The notes under the pieces: generated by a model
The model's input: only the letters and a program-made list of their open reading frames with translations
The model's database searches: none
What the model was told of the DNA's origin: nothing
Part shown: piece after piece, positions 56,401 through 61,922 of the stretch
How positions within the stretch are numbered: position 1 is the stretch's first letter
Layout: every line of letters begins with the position of its first letter
Made by a program: the position numbers and the translations under genes
DNA from: Acanthococcus lagerstroemiae
Taxonomy: Eukaryota; Arthropoda; Insecta; Hemiptera; Eriococcidae
Direction: 5' to 3'
NCBI GenBank assembly: GCA_031841125.1
Contig: CM063106.1
Location: 68,746,101-68,810,100 of the forward strand
DNA: 64,000 nucleotides

Positions 56401-59249
56401 GTTGGTCATAATTAGATTGAAATCTTCAGGCGCCGTATTCGATACCGGACGGTCGCGGTTCTGACCTGCGACTCCCTGGGCGGGTAAGTCTGGGTAGTTG
56501 CCTTACTTTTCCCACCGTTTTGTTGCTTTGAGTTATCCTTCTCTGTGTCGAAGGTTATTCACGTTATTGAGTAAGCTGCCGAAGATGTGCGCACGCACAG
56601 TGCCAATTTTTTGATCTGGTGGTAACACGTCTGCGATTGTAATGCCTTGTTCGAATGAACTGGCGGGGTTAAAGGGCGCGCTATGTCTCCATCCCGATTG
56701 ATACTGTAAACGTTGTGTTTGCTGGGATGTTAGTGGGGGTATTCGAATATCACTTAACATTCCGGCGTTGGTGCGACGCGACTCAGATTTGAAATACTCG
56801 CTACTATAATATTGAAAATTTCGTTTTGTGTAGATAGTGCTACTAATTATGAACAAGTTGGTTAAAATTAAATTTGAAATAGTGTCTCTAGGTGCATTGA
56901 AAATCTTATTAACAGTAGCGTAGCCGGCCTAGTGTTCGAGGAAGGGTCTGGTCGTGACCAAAGGGGAAGCGGGTGTTAGAGGGATGCTAAAATTAGAAAA
57001 ATACTATTTGAAGAAGTCGCAAGGGGGGTCCATATTCCTTCAACCCCCTTGACTACGCCACTGTCTTGAAAGAGAAACCAGGAGTCAGTAACTGCGTTTA
57101 CAAAACAGGTTATCTACTGGCCTGAAAAGTCATGAAGTCATGATTTCAAAAAATTGTCATGAAAGTCATGAAAAGTCATAATATTTGAACCAAAACTCAA
57201 AGAAGTCATGATATTTCATCATGCCATAGTTCACAATATTTCCATTACCAAAAAAAATTAAAAGTTTTATTCATTTAATGAGAAAAAAGTATTGAGTGAA
57301 TATTTACTACGGAAGTTCAGGACGCTCTATATCGAGCCCTCGATGAGGCGCAAAGCGCCGAGTTTGCCCCCCCCCCCCCTCCACTTCCTTTTTATATCCT
57401 CCATGATAGTCATGAAAAAATATATCATGAAAAGTCATGATGTATTTTGTTTACGAAATCCAGTGGACACTCTGTCTTCATTTATTCCTCCTGAGCACAG
57501 AAGAGGGAAGTTTTTAAAAATTTCAATTTGTTGTTTGTAAAAGTTCAAGTGGTTATTATCATATATTTTAGATTACACGCGTTCCTTTATACTTATTGAT
57601 AATTATTGTATTAAATGGTGCATTCTCTGTTCAATGGTATCATACGTTCGTTACATGCACTACGTTGCAGCTCCCATTCGTTACAGTTATGTTACAGTCA
57701 CGTTACATCGTCAATGCGTTTTACGTTTATTCTCTTCCCGTCCTCCATCTCTTGAGTTCCTCCCCCCCCCCCGCCGAGCATGCAGCGTTTATGAACCATC
57801 TATTACCGTTACAAATTCCTTATAATACATCGCTTGTGTACCATTAACCGAGGCATATTGGAACAGCTGTGTAACTTGGAACGCGCCAAAAGGCTCGCAC
57901 AGTATTATAAATTTCGACTGTTCACTGCTCATATGCTCATAAATGAGAGAGCTTCGGGGATTAGCTTCAGTGGGCACTTAGGAGGACTCGTACACATGTC
58001 TGCGAATACGTTCCAAGTTACCCGGCCGTTCCAAGATACCCCCCTTGATGGTACCAGACTGTGTTGTCAACGCTGTGAAAATCATACGACATAAAATGAT
58101 GAACTTAGTTTTTTCTGCTGCTGAGCACGCTCTCTGTCTTGATTTCTGTTATGTGAGAATAGTCCATTTTTCTTTGTTTTCTATCGTATTTACTAGTACG
58201 GTGACTTCGTGGTCCATTTTTTCATGCACTAACTTATGATTTTTTCTGTTTCCGGTAGAAGAAGAAGGAAAAACATTTTGGAGTCGCGCCTCTTCATCCG
58301 TCAGTGGCTCTGATGACGATTTTTCGTGGCAATGGCCGACGTGCTTTTGGACTCAATTTAAAGTAACCGACACTCTTTTCCCGCATTCGCGATCGAAATT
58401 TGTGTTAATACGCCGACAATGTAAAGCTCATATTGTTTGATTTCAGGTGCTTAGTCAACGTAACTTTCAAGAAGCGAGACCCCGTATGTTATCAACATTA
58501 AATTGGGTGCAGACGGTGGCGCTCGGTGTAATGGCCGGTCTGCTGTGGTTACAACTTCCACGAGAGGAAAATCACATCCACGATATACAGGGGTGGATGT
58601 TTTTCTCGACGACGTACTGGATGCTGTTCGCTCATTTCGGTGCTCTGTATTCTTGTAAGTGACGTTTGCTGCACTCAAAATACCATATCCCGTGTGCGAT
58701 TCGAAAATGATCCGAGCGTAATCTCGATTATTAATTTTCAGTGCCATCGGAAAGAGAGGTGATCAATAAAGAACGTTTGAGTGGCGCATACCGTTTGTCT
58801 GCGTACTACCTCGCAAAAATGGTCGGCGAGCTACCCTTAACAATGACACTGCCCGCTGTTTATCTTCTTATTTCCTATCCTCTGCTTGGTTTTTATAGTG
58901 CAAAAGTGTTCTTCCTGCTGCTAGCAATTCTTATACTCAATACCATAGTCGCCCAAGTAAGTCACCGCCACTCTTTGACTGCATGTAATTAACTCGAAGC
59001 GAATTCAATTAATAAACAAACTTTTTTTGCTGTTTGGCAGAGTGTCGGATTCTTCATTGGCGCCTGCTGTATGGACATGCAAGTATCTGTGACAATCAGC
59101 GCTATTTACACATTAGCTACTCAGCTGTTCGGAGGTTATCTGGCGACGAATATTCCTCCGTGGTTAACGTGGATGCAGCGACTTAGTTTGGTGCATTACG
59201 CGTATCAGAATATGCAGATAGTGGAATTCAGTGAAGGCGCGCCCATCAG
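35315..59249 (+). CDS. ABCG-family half ABC transporter, 12 supported exons, 3' end incomplete
   Basis: The gene encodes a half transporter with an ATP-binding domain followed by a membrane domain. Family members dimerise in the plasma or organelle membrane and export lipids, sterols, pigments precursors or xenobiotics; the substrate here cannot be told. Supported exons are 35315-35487, 44156-44325, 44434-44539, 44681-44781, 45435-45596, 50592-50685, 51918-52091, 52310-52483, 58259-58362, 58447-58654, 58742-58956 and 59041-59249. All internal junctions are GT-AG and keep one frame. With the candidate first exon they give about 643 residues, against 600-800 usual for the family. Visible motifs are GPSGSGKTT (Walker A), LQQD (Q-loop), [22 protein letters not shown] (Walker B and D-loop) and VTVHQPSS (H-loop). 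The final TM helix is missing. The text is unlike classic White/Scarlet/Brown, and the ortholog cannot be named from memory. Confidence 0.93.
35640..35760 (+). repeat. Dispersed repeat family A, copy 3 (partial)
   Basis: It shares TTTGATACTTGG, GAGTTCAGTCAGTTGGAA and AAAACTCTTCGGTACGTCCC with 12730-12965. A run of 14 C interrupts it. It lies just inside intron 2. Confidence 0.65.
37805..37970. mobile_element. PIF/Harbinger-like MITE, 166 bp, TTA duplication
   Basis: The left arm starts GGGCTCTATAGTTTCACATA and the right arm ends GTGGAACTACAGAGCC. Inner arms share GCCGCCATTTTGGTTC with its complement. TTA at 37802-37804 and 37971-37973 flanks it. A 3-bp TWA target and GG-type ends are typical of PIF/Harbinger. 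It is inserted in the minisatellite. Confidence 0.75.
38039..38352. mobile_element. Mariner-like MITE, 314 bp, TA duplication
   Basis: The ends TAGTGTGTCCCAAATAGGTT and, in reverse, TAGTCTGTCCCAAATAAGTT are near-identical. They are flanked by TA on both sides. Inner ends continue with TTTGCGAATTT. The element at 48170-48377 has related TAGTCYGTTCC ends. It has no transposase frame. Confidence 0.75.
38480..38629 (-). repeat. Copia 3' LTR, 150 bp
   Basis: This copy shows no difference from the 5' LTR across all 150 bases. It is followed by the CATCA target duplication at 38475-38479 and preceded, on the minus strand, by the polypurine tract. Confidence 0.95.
38630..38641 (-). other. Copia polypurine tract
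   Basis: On the minus strand TTTGAGGGGGAT lies immediately before the 3' LTR. This is where plus-strand DNA priming is expected. Confidence 0.8.
38789..39200 (-). CDS. Copia RNase H remainder, out of frame with gag-pol
   Basis: This frame continues the RNase H domain and the C-terminal tail of the polyprotein. It includes [11 protein letters not shown] with a catalytic-type Asp, [10 protein letters not shown] and LGDIFTKS, all typical of the Copia RNase H end. It has no start of its own and is joined to the main frame only across the 2-bp shift. The shift may be a mutation or a sequencing error. Confidence 0.85.
39145..42804 (-). CDS. Copia gag-pol polyprotein, frame broken in RNase H
   Basis: The start is taken at the ATG at 42804 ([17 protein letters not shown]) rather than the upstream Met at 42918, because Gag similarity begins there; this gives about 1219 codons. 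A Gag region is followed by the CCHC knuckle [14 protein letters not shown] near residue 240 and the protease DSG ([11 protein letters not shown]) near 302. Integrase has its HHCC finger around plus 41395-41515 and DDE segments [10 protein letters not shown] and [10 protein letters not shown]. Reverse transcriptase has [14 protein letters not shown] and YVDDLI. RNase H begins at FVDADFAND, then a net 2-bp insertion near 39201-39206 shifts the frame to an early stop. Confidence 0.93.
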   Translation of the reverse strand: MEQSSDEFVFGIRKFNGVDYSSWKFRVISLIKAKKGYEALNSEKPPNTATEDIKNKWTNADNTAQAAIIACVSDPHLSYLQDESIKSAKDMISRLDSVFEKKSICTRFMLRKKLFTLKIGASESLTDAFRKFDDIVRQLKSAGSTIDQLDEICHLFMALPDKYRAAITALETLPEERLTMEYVKGRLLDEETRTSSDGIAEDDLTAFYTNKKVRGEPMRQDRSRFSDDYNRSNDNRACDPPTCTYCGKDGHTFNRCFKRKKVISNPRTNNAEADEPVLFLTEAEIGDRGASCNLVEDDVVFYLDSGCTDHMVNDIRLLTDAVLVESSVKVADKNTTMKATHRGIVHVSFNGKQIRISDVLYVPELRRNLLSVAVMTDNGMSLFYDGTNVIISENGKFVAEGIKIGRLYKISFNKIDAGSFLCDGNSVGNLWHRRFGHISDKYLSMIIKKGLVDGLDGINDRFIDNSNCISCIKSKQVTLPFNVVVKNRSSRLLELTHSDLCKIENSTHDGKYYILTLVDDYSHFCTIYLLRHKSETFDCIKEYFNRSAAALNLKPSVLRCDRGGEYSSNKFKEWMSNKGIKIQYTIGYTPQHNGVAERINRSICDKIRALLFDSGLPKAFWGEACRYAVFCMNRSPTYALDFRCTPAELFRGRKPRADNLKVFGCKAFRLLHPHERKKLDSRSEECIFIGYYDSGFRLWSISDRKVKLARNVLFMEHKKGSDLFQSKNSNGDRYALFDLDSVTARDCVVPADSTPVQNDEPVLASVEPAHGEPILVSAEPAAQNDAPIPEPVVPRLGDRVRRPPPHLKEYEVSVNNVEANVYDIPDRMAEIEGREDRDCWLNAAQSEIESMNKNEVWTLISPPPKVDIIRCRWVFNIKRHRDGTIDRYRARLCAKGCMQKGVFQFSDVYSPTASFESIKALLSSICQFDLDAIQMDVKAAFLYGKLDTPVYMYQPEGFDDGSGRICKLTKSIYGLRQASKCWYKRFDGYMLDIGFVCSRVEPCLYYSFDKDTVTYILLYVDDLIIASSSYDILKNVQGLLSKEFEMSKSASLDDTVFVGLNISRDRNAHTMRIDQIEYVRRLVTKYGMDGSNACSTPMEVGLSLSSSGTECLSVPYQELIGTLMFLTRGTRPDICFAVSYLSRFQSNYGQEHWNTLKRVLRYLKSTMEICLNFNKSNNPGVDSLLCFVDADFANDVEDRKSLLLVLYFFFSIIRFIGVV
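42935..42951 (-). other. Copia primer binding site, initiator tRNA-Met anticodon-arm type
   Basis: The minus strand reads TGGTTATGGGCCCAGTG directly after the 5' LTR. The complement CTGGGCCCATAACC matches the anticodon stem-loop of eukaryotic initiator tRNA-Met. Drosophila copia is known to prime from such an internal half-tRNA, not from the tRNA 3' end, so the element shares this mechanism. Confidence 0.88.
42952..43101 (-). repeat. Copia 5' LTR, 150 bp
   Basis: It is identical to the other LTR at 38480-38629. On the minus strand it starts TGTTGTGTTCAAACC and ends GCCGAACTAACA. It should carry the element's promoter and polyadenylation signals, though none stands out. The length is short for the group. 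Confidence 0.95.
43137..43213. repeat. Perfect 27-bp hairpin, 77 bp, AAAT flanks
   Basis: Arms 43137-43163 and 43187-43213 are exact inverse complements with a 23-bp loop; the core is TTATCTGTCAAAAGGGCGTC. AAAT flanks both sides and may be a duplication. It lies 35 bp from the Copia duplication. Confidence 0.8.
43279..43450. mobile_element. PIF/Harbinger-like MITE, 172 bp, TAA duplication
   Basis: The ends are AGGCTCGTTTACATTATGAT and ATCATAATGTAAACGAGGCT, nearly perfect inverse copies. TAA lies at 43276-43278 and 43451-43453. ACTATCATGATAGT words recur inside. It is non-coding. Confidence 0.78.
43471..43697. mobile_element. TIR element, about 227 bp
   Basis: The left arm GAACGCTGTTCAGCAAGAGG plus GAACCAACT and the right arm AGTTGGTTCCCTCTTGTTGA plus ACAGCGTC are inverse copies. 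No duplication is evident. It is followed by the minisatellite remnant. Confidence 0.65.
43690..43815. repeat. Minisatellite remnant right of the Copia cluster, one unit inverted
   Basis: A direct unit (GCGGATGTAGTTCAATGTG) is followed by an inverted one (CGCACGCTAGCAACTGATAG then CTTTGTTCT). They match the units at 37470-38475, so the Copia element and its neighbours split one array. Confidence 0.75.
44156..44325 (+). CDS. ABCG exon: rest of Walker A and Q-loop
   Basis: The exon starts after TTGATTTCAG and completes the P-loop as [14 protein letters not shown]. It continues with [18 protein letters not shown] and then [19 protein letters not shown], which holds the Q-loop glutamine. The donor is GTAAGT at 44326, phase 0. 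Reading on past the donor gives an open frame of about 40 codons that does not resemble the family, so the splice is preferred. Confidence 0.93.
44434..44539 (+). CDS. ABCG exon: helical subdomain
   Basis: After the acceptor TGTTTTACAG the exon encodes [20 protein letters not shown] and then [15 protein letters not shown]. This is the helical segment between Q-loop and signature that is conserved in ABCG proteins. The donor is GTAAGT at 44540, phase 1. Introns on both sides are short (108 and 141 bp), in contrast to the giant introns 1 and 2. Confidence 0.92.
44681..44781 (+). CDS. ABCG exon: ABC signature and Walker B
   Basis: The exon follows TATTTTTCAG and encodes IMGDYMNRG, then the signature [20 protein letters not shown] and LMLLD. 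The Walker B aspartate is the last residue of the exon and the catalytic glutamate is the first of the next. The donor is GTAAGT at 44782, phase 0. Confidence 0.94.
45435..45596 (+). CDS. ABCG exon: catalytic glutamate, D-loop and H-loop
   Basis: The exon opens after TGTTCGCAG with [20 protein letters not shown], giving the catalytic Glu and the D-loop. Further on it has [19 protein letters not shown] with the H-loop histidine, then LLLLCNGQ. The donor is GTAAAT at 45597, phase 0. All ATPase motifs needed for hydrolysis are therefore intact across the preceding exons. Confidence 0.94.
46023..46232. repeat. Small TIR element with two tandem units of about 89 bp
   Basis: The ends CTGGGGTAATAT and ATATTACCCCAG are exact inverse complements. 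Inside, two copies carry ACTAGCGCTCYTACAACA, TCATGAGTA and CCACCAG. A target duplication is not seen. Confidence 0.6.
46317..47407. mobile_element. hAT-like element, 1091 bp, with nested MITE
   Basis: The ends are TAGGAATTCCAAAAA and TTTTTGGAATCCCTA. The flanks CTCATAAC (46309-46316) and CTCATTAC (47408-47415) match at 7 of 8 bases. The interior repeats GCATATTTT words, as does 26521-27147, so the two may be cousins. A 156-bp element at 46842-46997 is inserted in it. Confidence 0.72.
46842..46997. mobile_element. PIF/Harbinger-like MITE, 156 bp, TAA duplication
   Basis: The arms share GCCGCCATTTTCTTTCCAGT with its inverse near 46961-46980. TAA flanks both sides (46839-46841, 46998-47000). 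It is related to 51027-51193 and nested in the hAT-like element. Confidence 0.7.
47442..48162. mobile_element. TIR element split by a SINE
   Basis: The left arm GGTGCTGTAGTACAATAGGT plus ATGATGGACTGATAACAGG is inverse to CCTGTTATCAGTCCATCATA at the right, whose terminal TTGTACTACAGCGCC lies beyond the SINE. The flanks are TAA and TTA. Without the SINE and one duplication the element would be about 476 bp. Confidence 0.7.
47905..48134 (-). repeat. tRNA-derived SINE, 230 bp, 15-bp target duplication
   Basis: On the minus strand the head reads GGAGGTCTGGTTGGCCGAGT, then GGATAGCGCG, and GGTTCGAACCC further on. TGGCCGAGTGG and GGTTCGAACCC fit the pol III A and B boxes. The T and anticodon stems contain mismatches, so it is a tRNA-like head and not a working tRNA gene. 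TCCATCATATCGATT occurs at 47890-47904 and 48135-48149 as an exact 15-bp duplication, which points to LINE-type target-primed insertion. The tail past the B box is a non-tRNA body with no long poly(A). Confidence 0.88.
48170..48377. mobile_element. Mariner-like MITE, 208 bp, TA duplication
   Basis: The left end TAGTCCGTTCCAGATAAGAG plus TATCAAAAAC and the right end GTTTTTGATACTCTTATATG plus GAACAGACTA are inverse copies, with TA on both sides. It lies a few bases after the SINE-bearing element. Confidence 0.75.
48380..50591. other. ABCG intron, rest: no recognised feature
   Basis: This AT-rich stretch shows no TIR element or protein-like frame. The frame at 49928-50173 shows no family motif. 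The final bases form the acceptor of the 50592 exon. Confidence 0.4.
50592..50685 (+). CDS. ABCG exon: end of nucleotide-binding domain
   Basis: After TTTGTTCGCAG the exon reads [20 protein letters not shown] and [11 protein letters not shown], the typical ABCG segment that follows the H-loop. The NPADF motif is characteristic of the family. The donor is GTAAGT at 50686, phase 1. The preceding intron (45597-50591) is about 5 kb and is filled with small mobile elements and one SINE. Confidence 0.93.
50848..50968. mobile_element. Hairpin MITE, 121 bp
   Basis: The arms GTACTCTCGACCGCCATTTT plus AGTAGCAGAAGC and the inverse at 50921-50968 leave a loop of about 30 bp. The CGCCATTTT core recurs in several MITEs of this window. 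No duplication is seen. It lies 160 bp after the 50592-50685 exon. Confidence 0.7.
51027..51193. mobile_element. PIF/Harbinger-like MITE, 167 bp
   Basis: The ends GGGCTCTATACGG and CATAGAGTACC are inexact inverse forms. Inner arms resemble 46842-46997 (CATTTTCTTTCCAGTTTG). The flanks are TGA and TTA, an imperfect TNA target. It is related by its ends to 37805-37970. Confidence 0.62.
51918..52091 (+). CDS. ABCG exon: linker part 1
   Basis: The exon follows TCGAGCAG and encodes [20 protein letters not shown], then [19 protein letters not shown] and a hydrophilic stretch ending HRSHSN. The donor is GTAAGT at 52092, phase 1. The linker between the ATPase and the membrane domain is poorly conserved in the family. 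Support here is the phase match on both sides and the good splice sites. Confidence 0.85.
52310..52483 (+). CDS. ABCG exon: linker part 2
   Basis: The exon follows TTTTTTATAG and encodes [20 protein letters not shown], a His/Ser-rich stretch, then [18 protein letters not shown]. The donor is GTACGA at 52484, phase 1, joining to the acceptor at 58259. No domain is recognisable. It is a low-complexity cytoplasmic linker, supported by the frame and by the flanking exons. Confidence 0.8.
54727..55115. mobile_element. TIR element family D, copy 2 (truncated, inverse orientation)
   Basis: It begins with GTGGCGGTTTCTATAAAAAG then GGGTAACTTTGTCGATCGAT, and follows the right half of 10682-11276 in reverse for about 390 bp. 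The other terminal repeat is missing. Confidence 0.75.
56380..56890. repeat. Direct repeats of about 60 bp flanking a 430-bp unit
   Basis: TAGATAGCGCTCGTATTTATAA at about 56378 and TAGATAGTGCTACTAATTATGA at about 56832 are followed in both cases by ACAAGTTGGT and further similar bases. Between them lies less AT-rich DNA with a minus-strand frame of 107 codons (56533-56856) of unknown nature. Confidence 0.55.
56913..57063. mobile_element. hAT-like MITE, 151 bp, CAGTAGCGTAGCC ends
   Basis: The ends CAGTAGCGTAGCC and GACTACGCCACTG are inexact inverse forms of the terminus also seen at 25494-25915. The 8-bp flanks do not match well. It is non-coding. Confidence 0.5.
57106..57474. repeat. Decayed CAGGGTGTCC-family element with AGTCATGAAA repeats
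   Basis: The ends CAGGTTATCTACTGG and CCAGTGGACACTCTG are inverse-like. Inside, AGTCATGAAA or close forms recur at least seven times. The flanking 8-mers do not match. Confidence 0.5.
58259..58362 (+). CDS. ABCG exon: linker end and start of membrane domain
   Basis: The exon begins after TTTCCGGTAG and encodes [20 protein letters not shown], followed by [15 protein letters not shown]. The WTQF-type motif marks the coupling helix entry to the ABC-2 type membrane domain. The donor is GTAACC at 58363, phase 0. Confidence 0.87.
58447..58654 (+). CDS. ABCG exon: first two membrane helices
   Basis: The exon encodes [19 protein letters not shown], then the hydrophobic [18 protein letters not shown] (TM1). 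A short loop leads to [20 protein letters not shown] (TM2). The donor is GTAAGT at 58655, phase 1. Charged residues follow the ABCG pattern of R/K before TM1. Confidence 0.92.
58742..58956 (+). CDS. ABCG exon: third and fourth membrane helices
   Basis: The exon encodes [20 protein letters not shown], the conserved ERxVxxxER-like segment between TM2 and TM3. It continues with [20 protein letters not shown] and [11 protein letters not shown] (TM3), then [16 protein letters not shown] (TM4). The donor is GTAAGT at 58957, phase 0. Confidence 0.93.
59041..59249 (+). CDS. ABCG exon: fifth membrane helix; exon end uncertain
   Basis: After TGTTTGGCAG the exon encodes [20 protein letters not shown], then [14 protein letters not shown] (TM5 region), and the ABCG loop [20 protein letters not shown]. 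The family fit stops near GAPIR. A weak donor (GTTGGT at 59250, or GTGATA at 59254) may end the exon there. Without splicing, the frame stays open to a stop at 59428-59430 and adds a hydrophobic patch [13 protein letters not shown], followed by a polar tail that does not resemble the family. No exon for the expected extracellular Cys loop and TM6 is found up to 64000. Confidence 0.8.
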
Positions 59250-61922
59250 GTTGGTGATAGAATTGCTCTTATCTTTTTTAGTATACGCCATGCATGTACG
59301 CGTTACTTTGACTGGAAACAGATCTGCAGCTCGAGGGACGAGTCTCCTTGGACCTCTGGAATGTTCTTTTTGTCGAGTTCTTGAAGATGCAAATGGTTGG
59401 AGAGTGATTGGTGTCACGAATTCGAGTTGAAGAGAGAACGTTTTCTCCTTATAGTTTGTTTTTGAGTCGTAATTTCAGTGGATAAGGAACATTCTTTGTT
59501 GGAGGTTCTAATCAGATATTCTTGTTTTTAGTATTCAGGAAATTCTCTAACCCTTGGTAGACAGTCTGGTTAATGATTGAAGGTGCATAAAGACATTCTA
59601 AAATGATGTGGAAATATTAGTACAGACTTATTCAGTGGTCTGAACGTGATCCTGGTAAATCCTCTCAGAATCTTAGCGAACCTCTTAATGAGTTCTGCAT
59701 AAGTTGTTGAGTACTTTTTAGGATTAGCTGGATAATCTAAGCGTGTCTCAATGCGTCGGAAAAAAGTTTCTGAGAGTCTTGACAGCATCTTAACGAATCT
59801 TCATTATTCTTGTCGGTTGCCTCACTATTTCATCGGGTCTCTGCTAATCGTAAGTTTCAATCGACTTTCCTGATGTCTAGTCGAGTTCAGGCCCGTAAAT
59901 CAGTGGTAGAGGAAGATGAAATGGAAGCATTTTCCCTTCAAGCCGATGGTATCCCCCCCCCCTTAGCAAAAAGGACTAGACCTTTTTCCCCTTTTTTTTC
60001 GGCTTCTCTTGTCATTTCCTGGACTTGGAATTGGCAATTTAAGACTCAAGTCCTCCTCCCCCCCAGACGTGGTAACACAAAGGTTTTCTGTTAAGCTTAC
60101 AGAAACTGAACGATTTTTAATTTGTAATTTTATAAAATCTGTTTCACTGAATCCTGTCAGGTTTTTCTATGTTTCAAAGCGAAGTTTGTCGTGCTAATGC
60201 AGTTTAACGGGTCTTCATAATTTTTAACCGAATTTTAACGAGTCTTAATGCATTGGTAATAGTCTTCATGAAATCGTAAGACGTCTCAGTGCGCCTCAGT
60301 ATAGTCTCACGTGGAAACTTTATATTCTTGGCGAGATGAGGGTCTTATGCTCATTGATAACGGTCACGAGTCTGAAGGATTCTTCACAGAATCTTGACGA
60401 GTTTTAAACAGTCTTGATGGAATCTTGATCGGCCTTGATCGATCATGACAAGATGCAACGCAACTCAACAGAGACTGAATGGGACTCAGCCACTCTTAAG
60501 TAGTATTTACAGTGTCTTATTAAGTCTGAACAGACGTAATGTGTCTTCATCATCGAGAGCGTAACTTGGTGAACCTTTTGCCGGGAGAATAGTGCACTTT
60601 GAGAATCGTCTTGGAAACTTTTTTTTTTAAGGAATGTTGATTGTTTCAGGAAGACGTCCGCAAAATTGCAAGTGGGTAACTGTGGTCTCAACAGCGATCT
60701 TAACCAGTCGTGGGTTTTTGGAGATTTGTACGGGAAGTGTTTAGTCCGGACCGTAGCGAGGGCATACGAAATCAAAGAAAACGAAAGTGTGTTAAGAAAG
60801 TGTATGAATTGAATAATCGATAGTAAAACCAAATCTTACTGCGAGTGTTAAAGCATATCAACTGTAAGTAAACTAAACGGATGTTCTATTTGACCAATTG
60901 GGGGGGGGGGGGGAGTTATGAGAATAAGAAGAAGAACGTGGTTTGGAAAAAGATCATGTACAGGAAGTACAGGTATGCGCAGACGATAAAAGACGTTCCT
61001 GAGATGCCCACATCATGTTACATAGAAAGTACCTAGCCGCAGGCAGGACAATTAACGTGAGAATGTACATTGTCGAGGATAGAGTCTGATCGCACAGTCC
61101 TAATTAGTCCCCCAACAGAGTCTTAGTTTCATCGAGTCTAAATGAGTCTTATTTCTCAGTGCCAGGCGGAGCTGAAACAGGCCAGTGGATTACAATGATT
61201 CTTAATAAAATGTTAAGAAACCCTCGATAGTCTTGATGGAGTTTTGACAAGTCCTCGCATTCTTATCGAGTTTGTCTGCTCCTGAACAGAAATTAGAGAG
61301 TCTTAAAGGAGTTTGAATGTTCTAAATATCCTTATTTGGAGCCTGTTATCAAATGTGAAGAGTCGTCAAAGGCTAAGAGGCCCTGTCATGTCTTCAAACC
61401 TGATGAGTCTTAAATAGTACTCATAAAAAAAGAAAATCGGTATGGAGACGAAGGAGGGGGTTAAAGTTTAAATAACTAACCGTATCTCCCGTACGGAATC
61501 TTCAATTGTAAAATGAGTTAGAACTTCTTTTGAAGGCATTGCTAAATACTATATTTCTGAATCCCCGCCAGTTTCCATGTTGTATGCTCGTGTTGGTATT
61601 TAGTGCCTCCCTTGCTGATTACCAGCGAGATTATTGTTTGTATTGATGAACGTAAATGAAATGTGTCTCAGTAATTCAGTCGCGACTCTCGGCGGCAGTC
61701 ATATGTTTACATTCTCTTCATTTCATCCCCTTCTTGTGTGCTACAGCGACATTGATTGTGTTCATTTTTTCATAATTACTATTTAATATGCTTTGTTCAT
61801 AAATGTTGCGGGGGGGGGGGGGCAGAAATGAAGCAGTGGGAAACACACTTCTTCTTATTCATTATGAGTCGTAATTTTAAGCAATTGATAGATCAAAACG
61901 AACCGAATAATTGAAAGTAATA
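59250..61922. repeat. Terminal intron: dispersed GTCTTRA-type cryptic repeat
   Basis: From about 59560 to 61440 short words close to GAGTCTTAA, AATCTTGAC or GTCTTGATGG recur every 15-60 bp on the plus strand (for example at 60373, 60408, 60419, 61121, 61145, 61233, 61290 and 61406). Units are too diverged to fix a period. No ABCG exon was recognised. G runs occur at 60901 and 61811. Confidence 0.5.

Larger units (their letters stand above)
52484..58258. other. ABCG intron of 5.8 kb
   Basis: Besides listed repeats this intron is AT-rich and holds poly-C and poly-G runs at about 53825, 55154, 55350, 55430, 57368 and 57764. The stretches 52484-54726 and 57480-58258 show nothing recognisable. 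Near 55670-55895 there is a decayed member of the CAGGGTGTCC family, ending GTGGACACTCTGG. Confidence 0.5.

Noticed and set aside
60443..60832. 129-codon minus-strand gene
   Set aside because: It lies in the GTCTTRA-rich region; its composition follows the repeated DNA words and no motif is seen.
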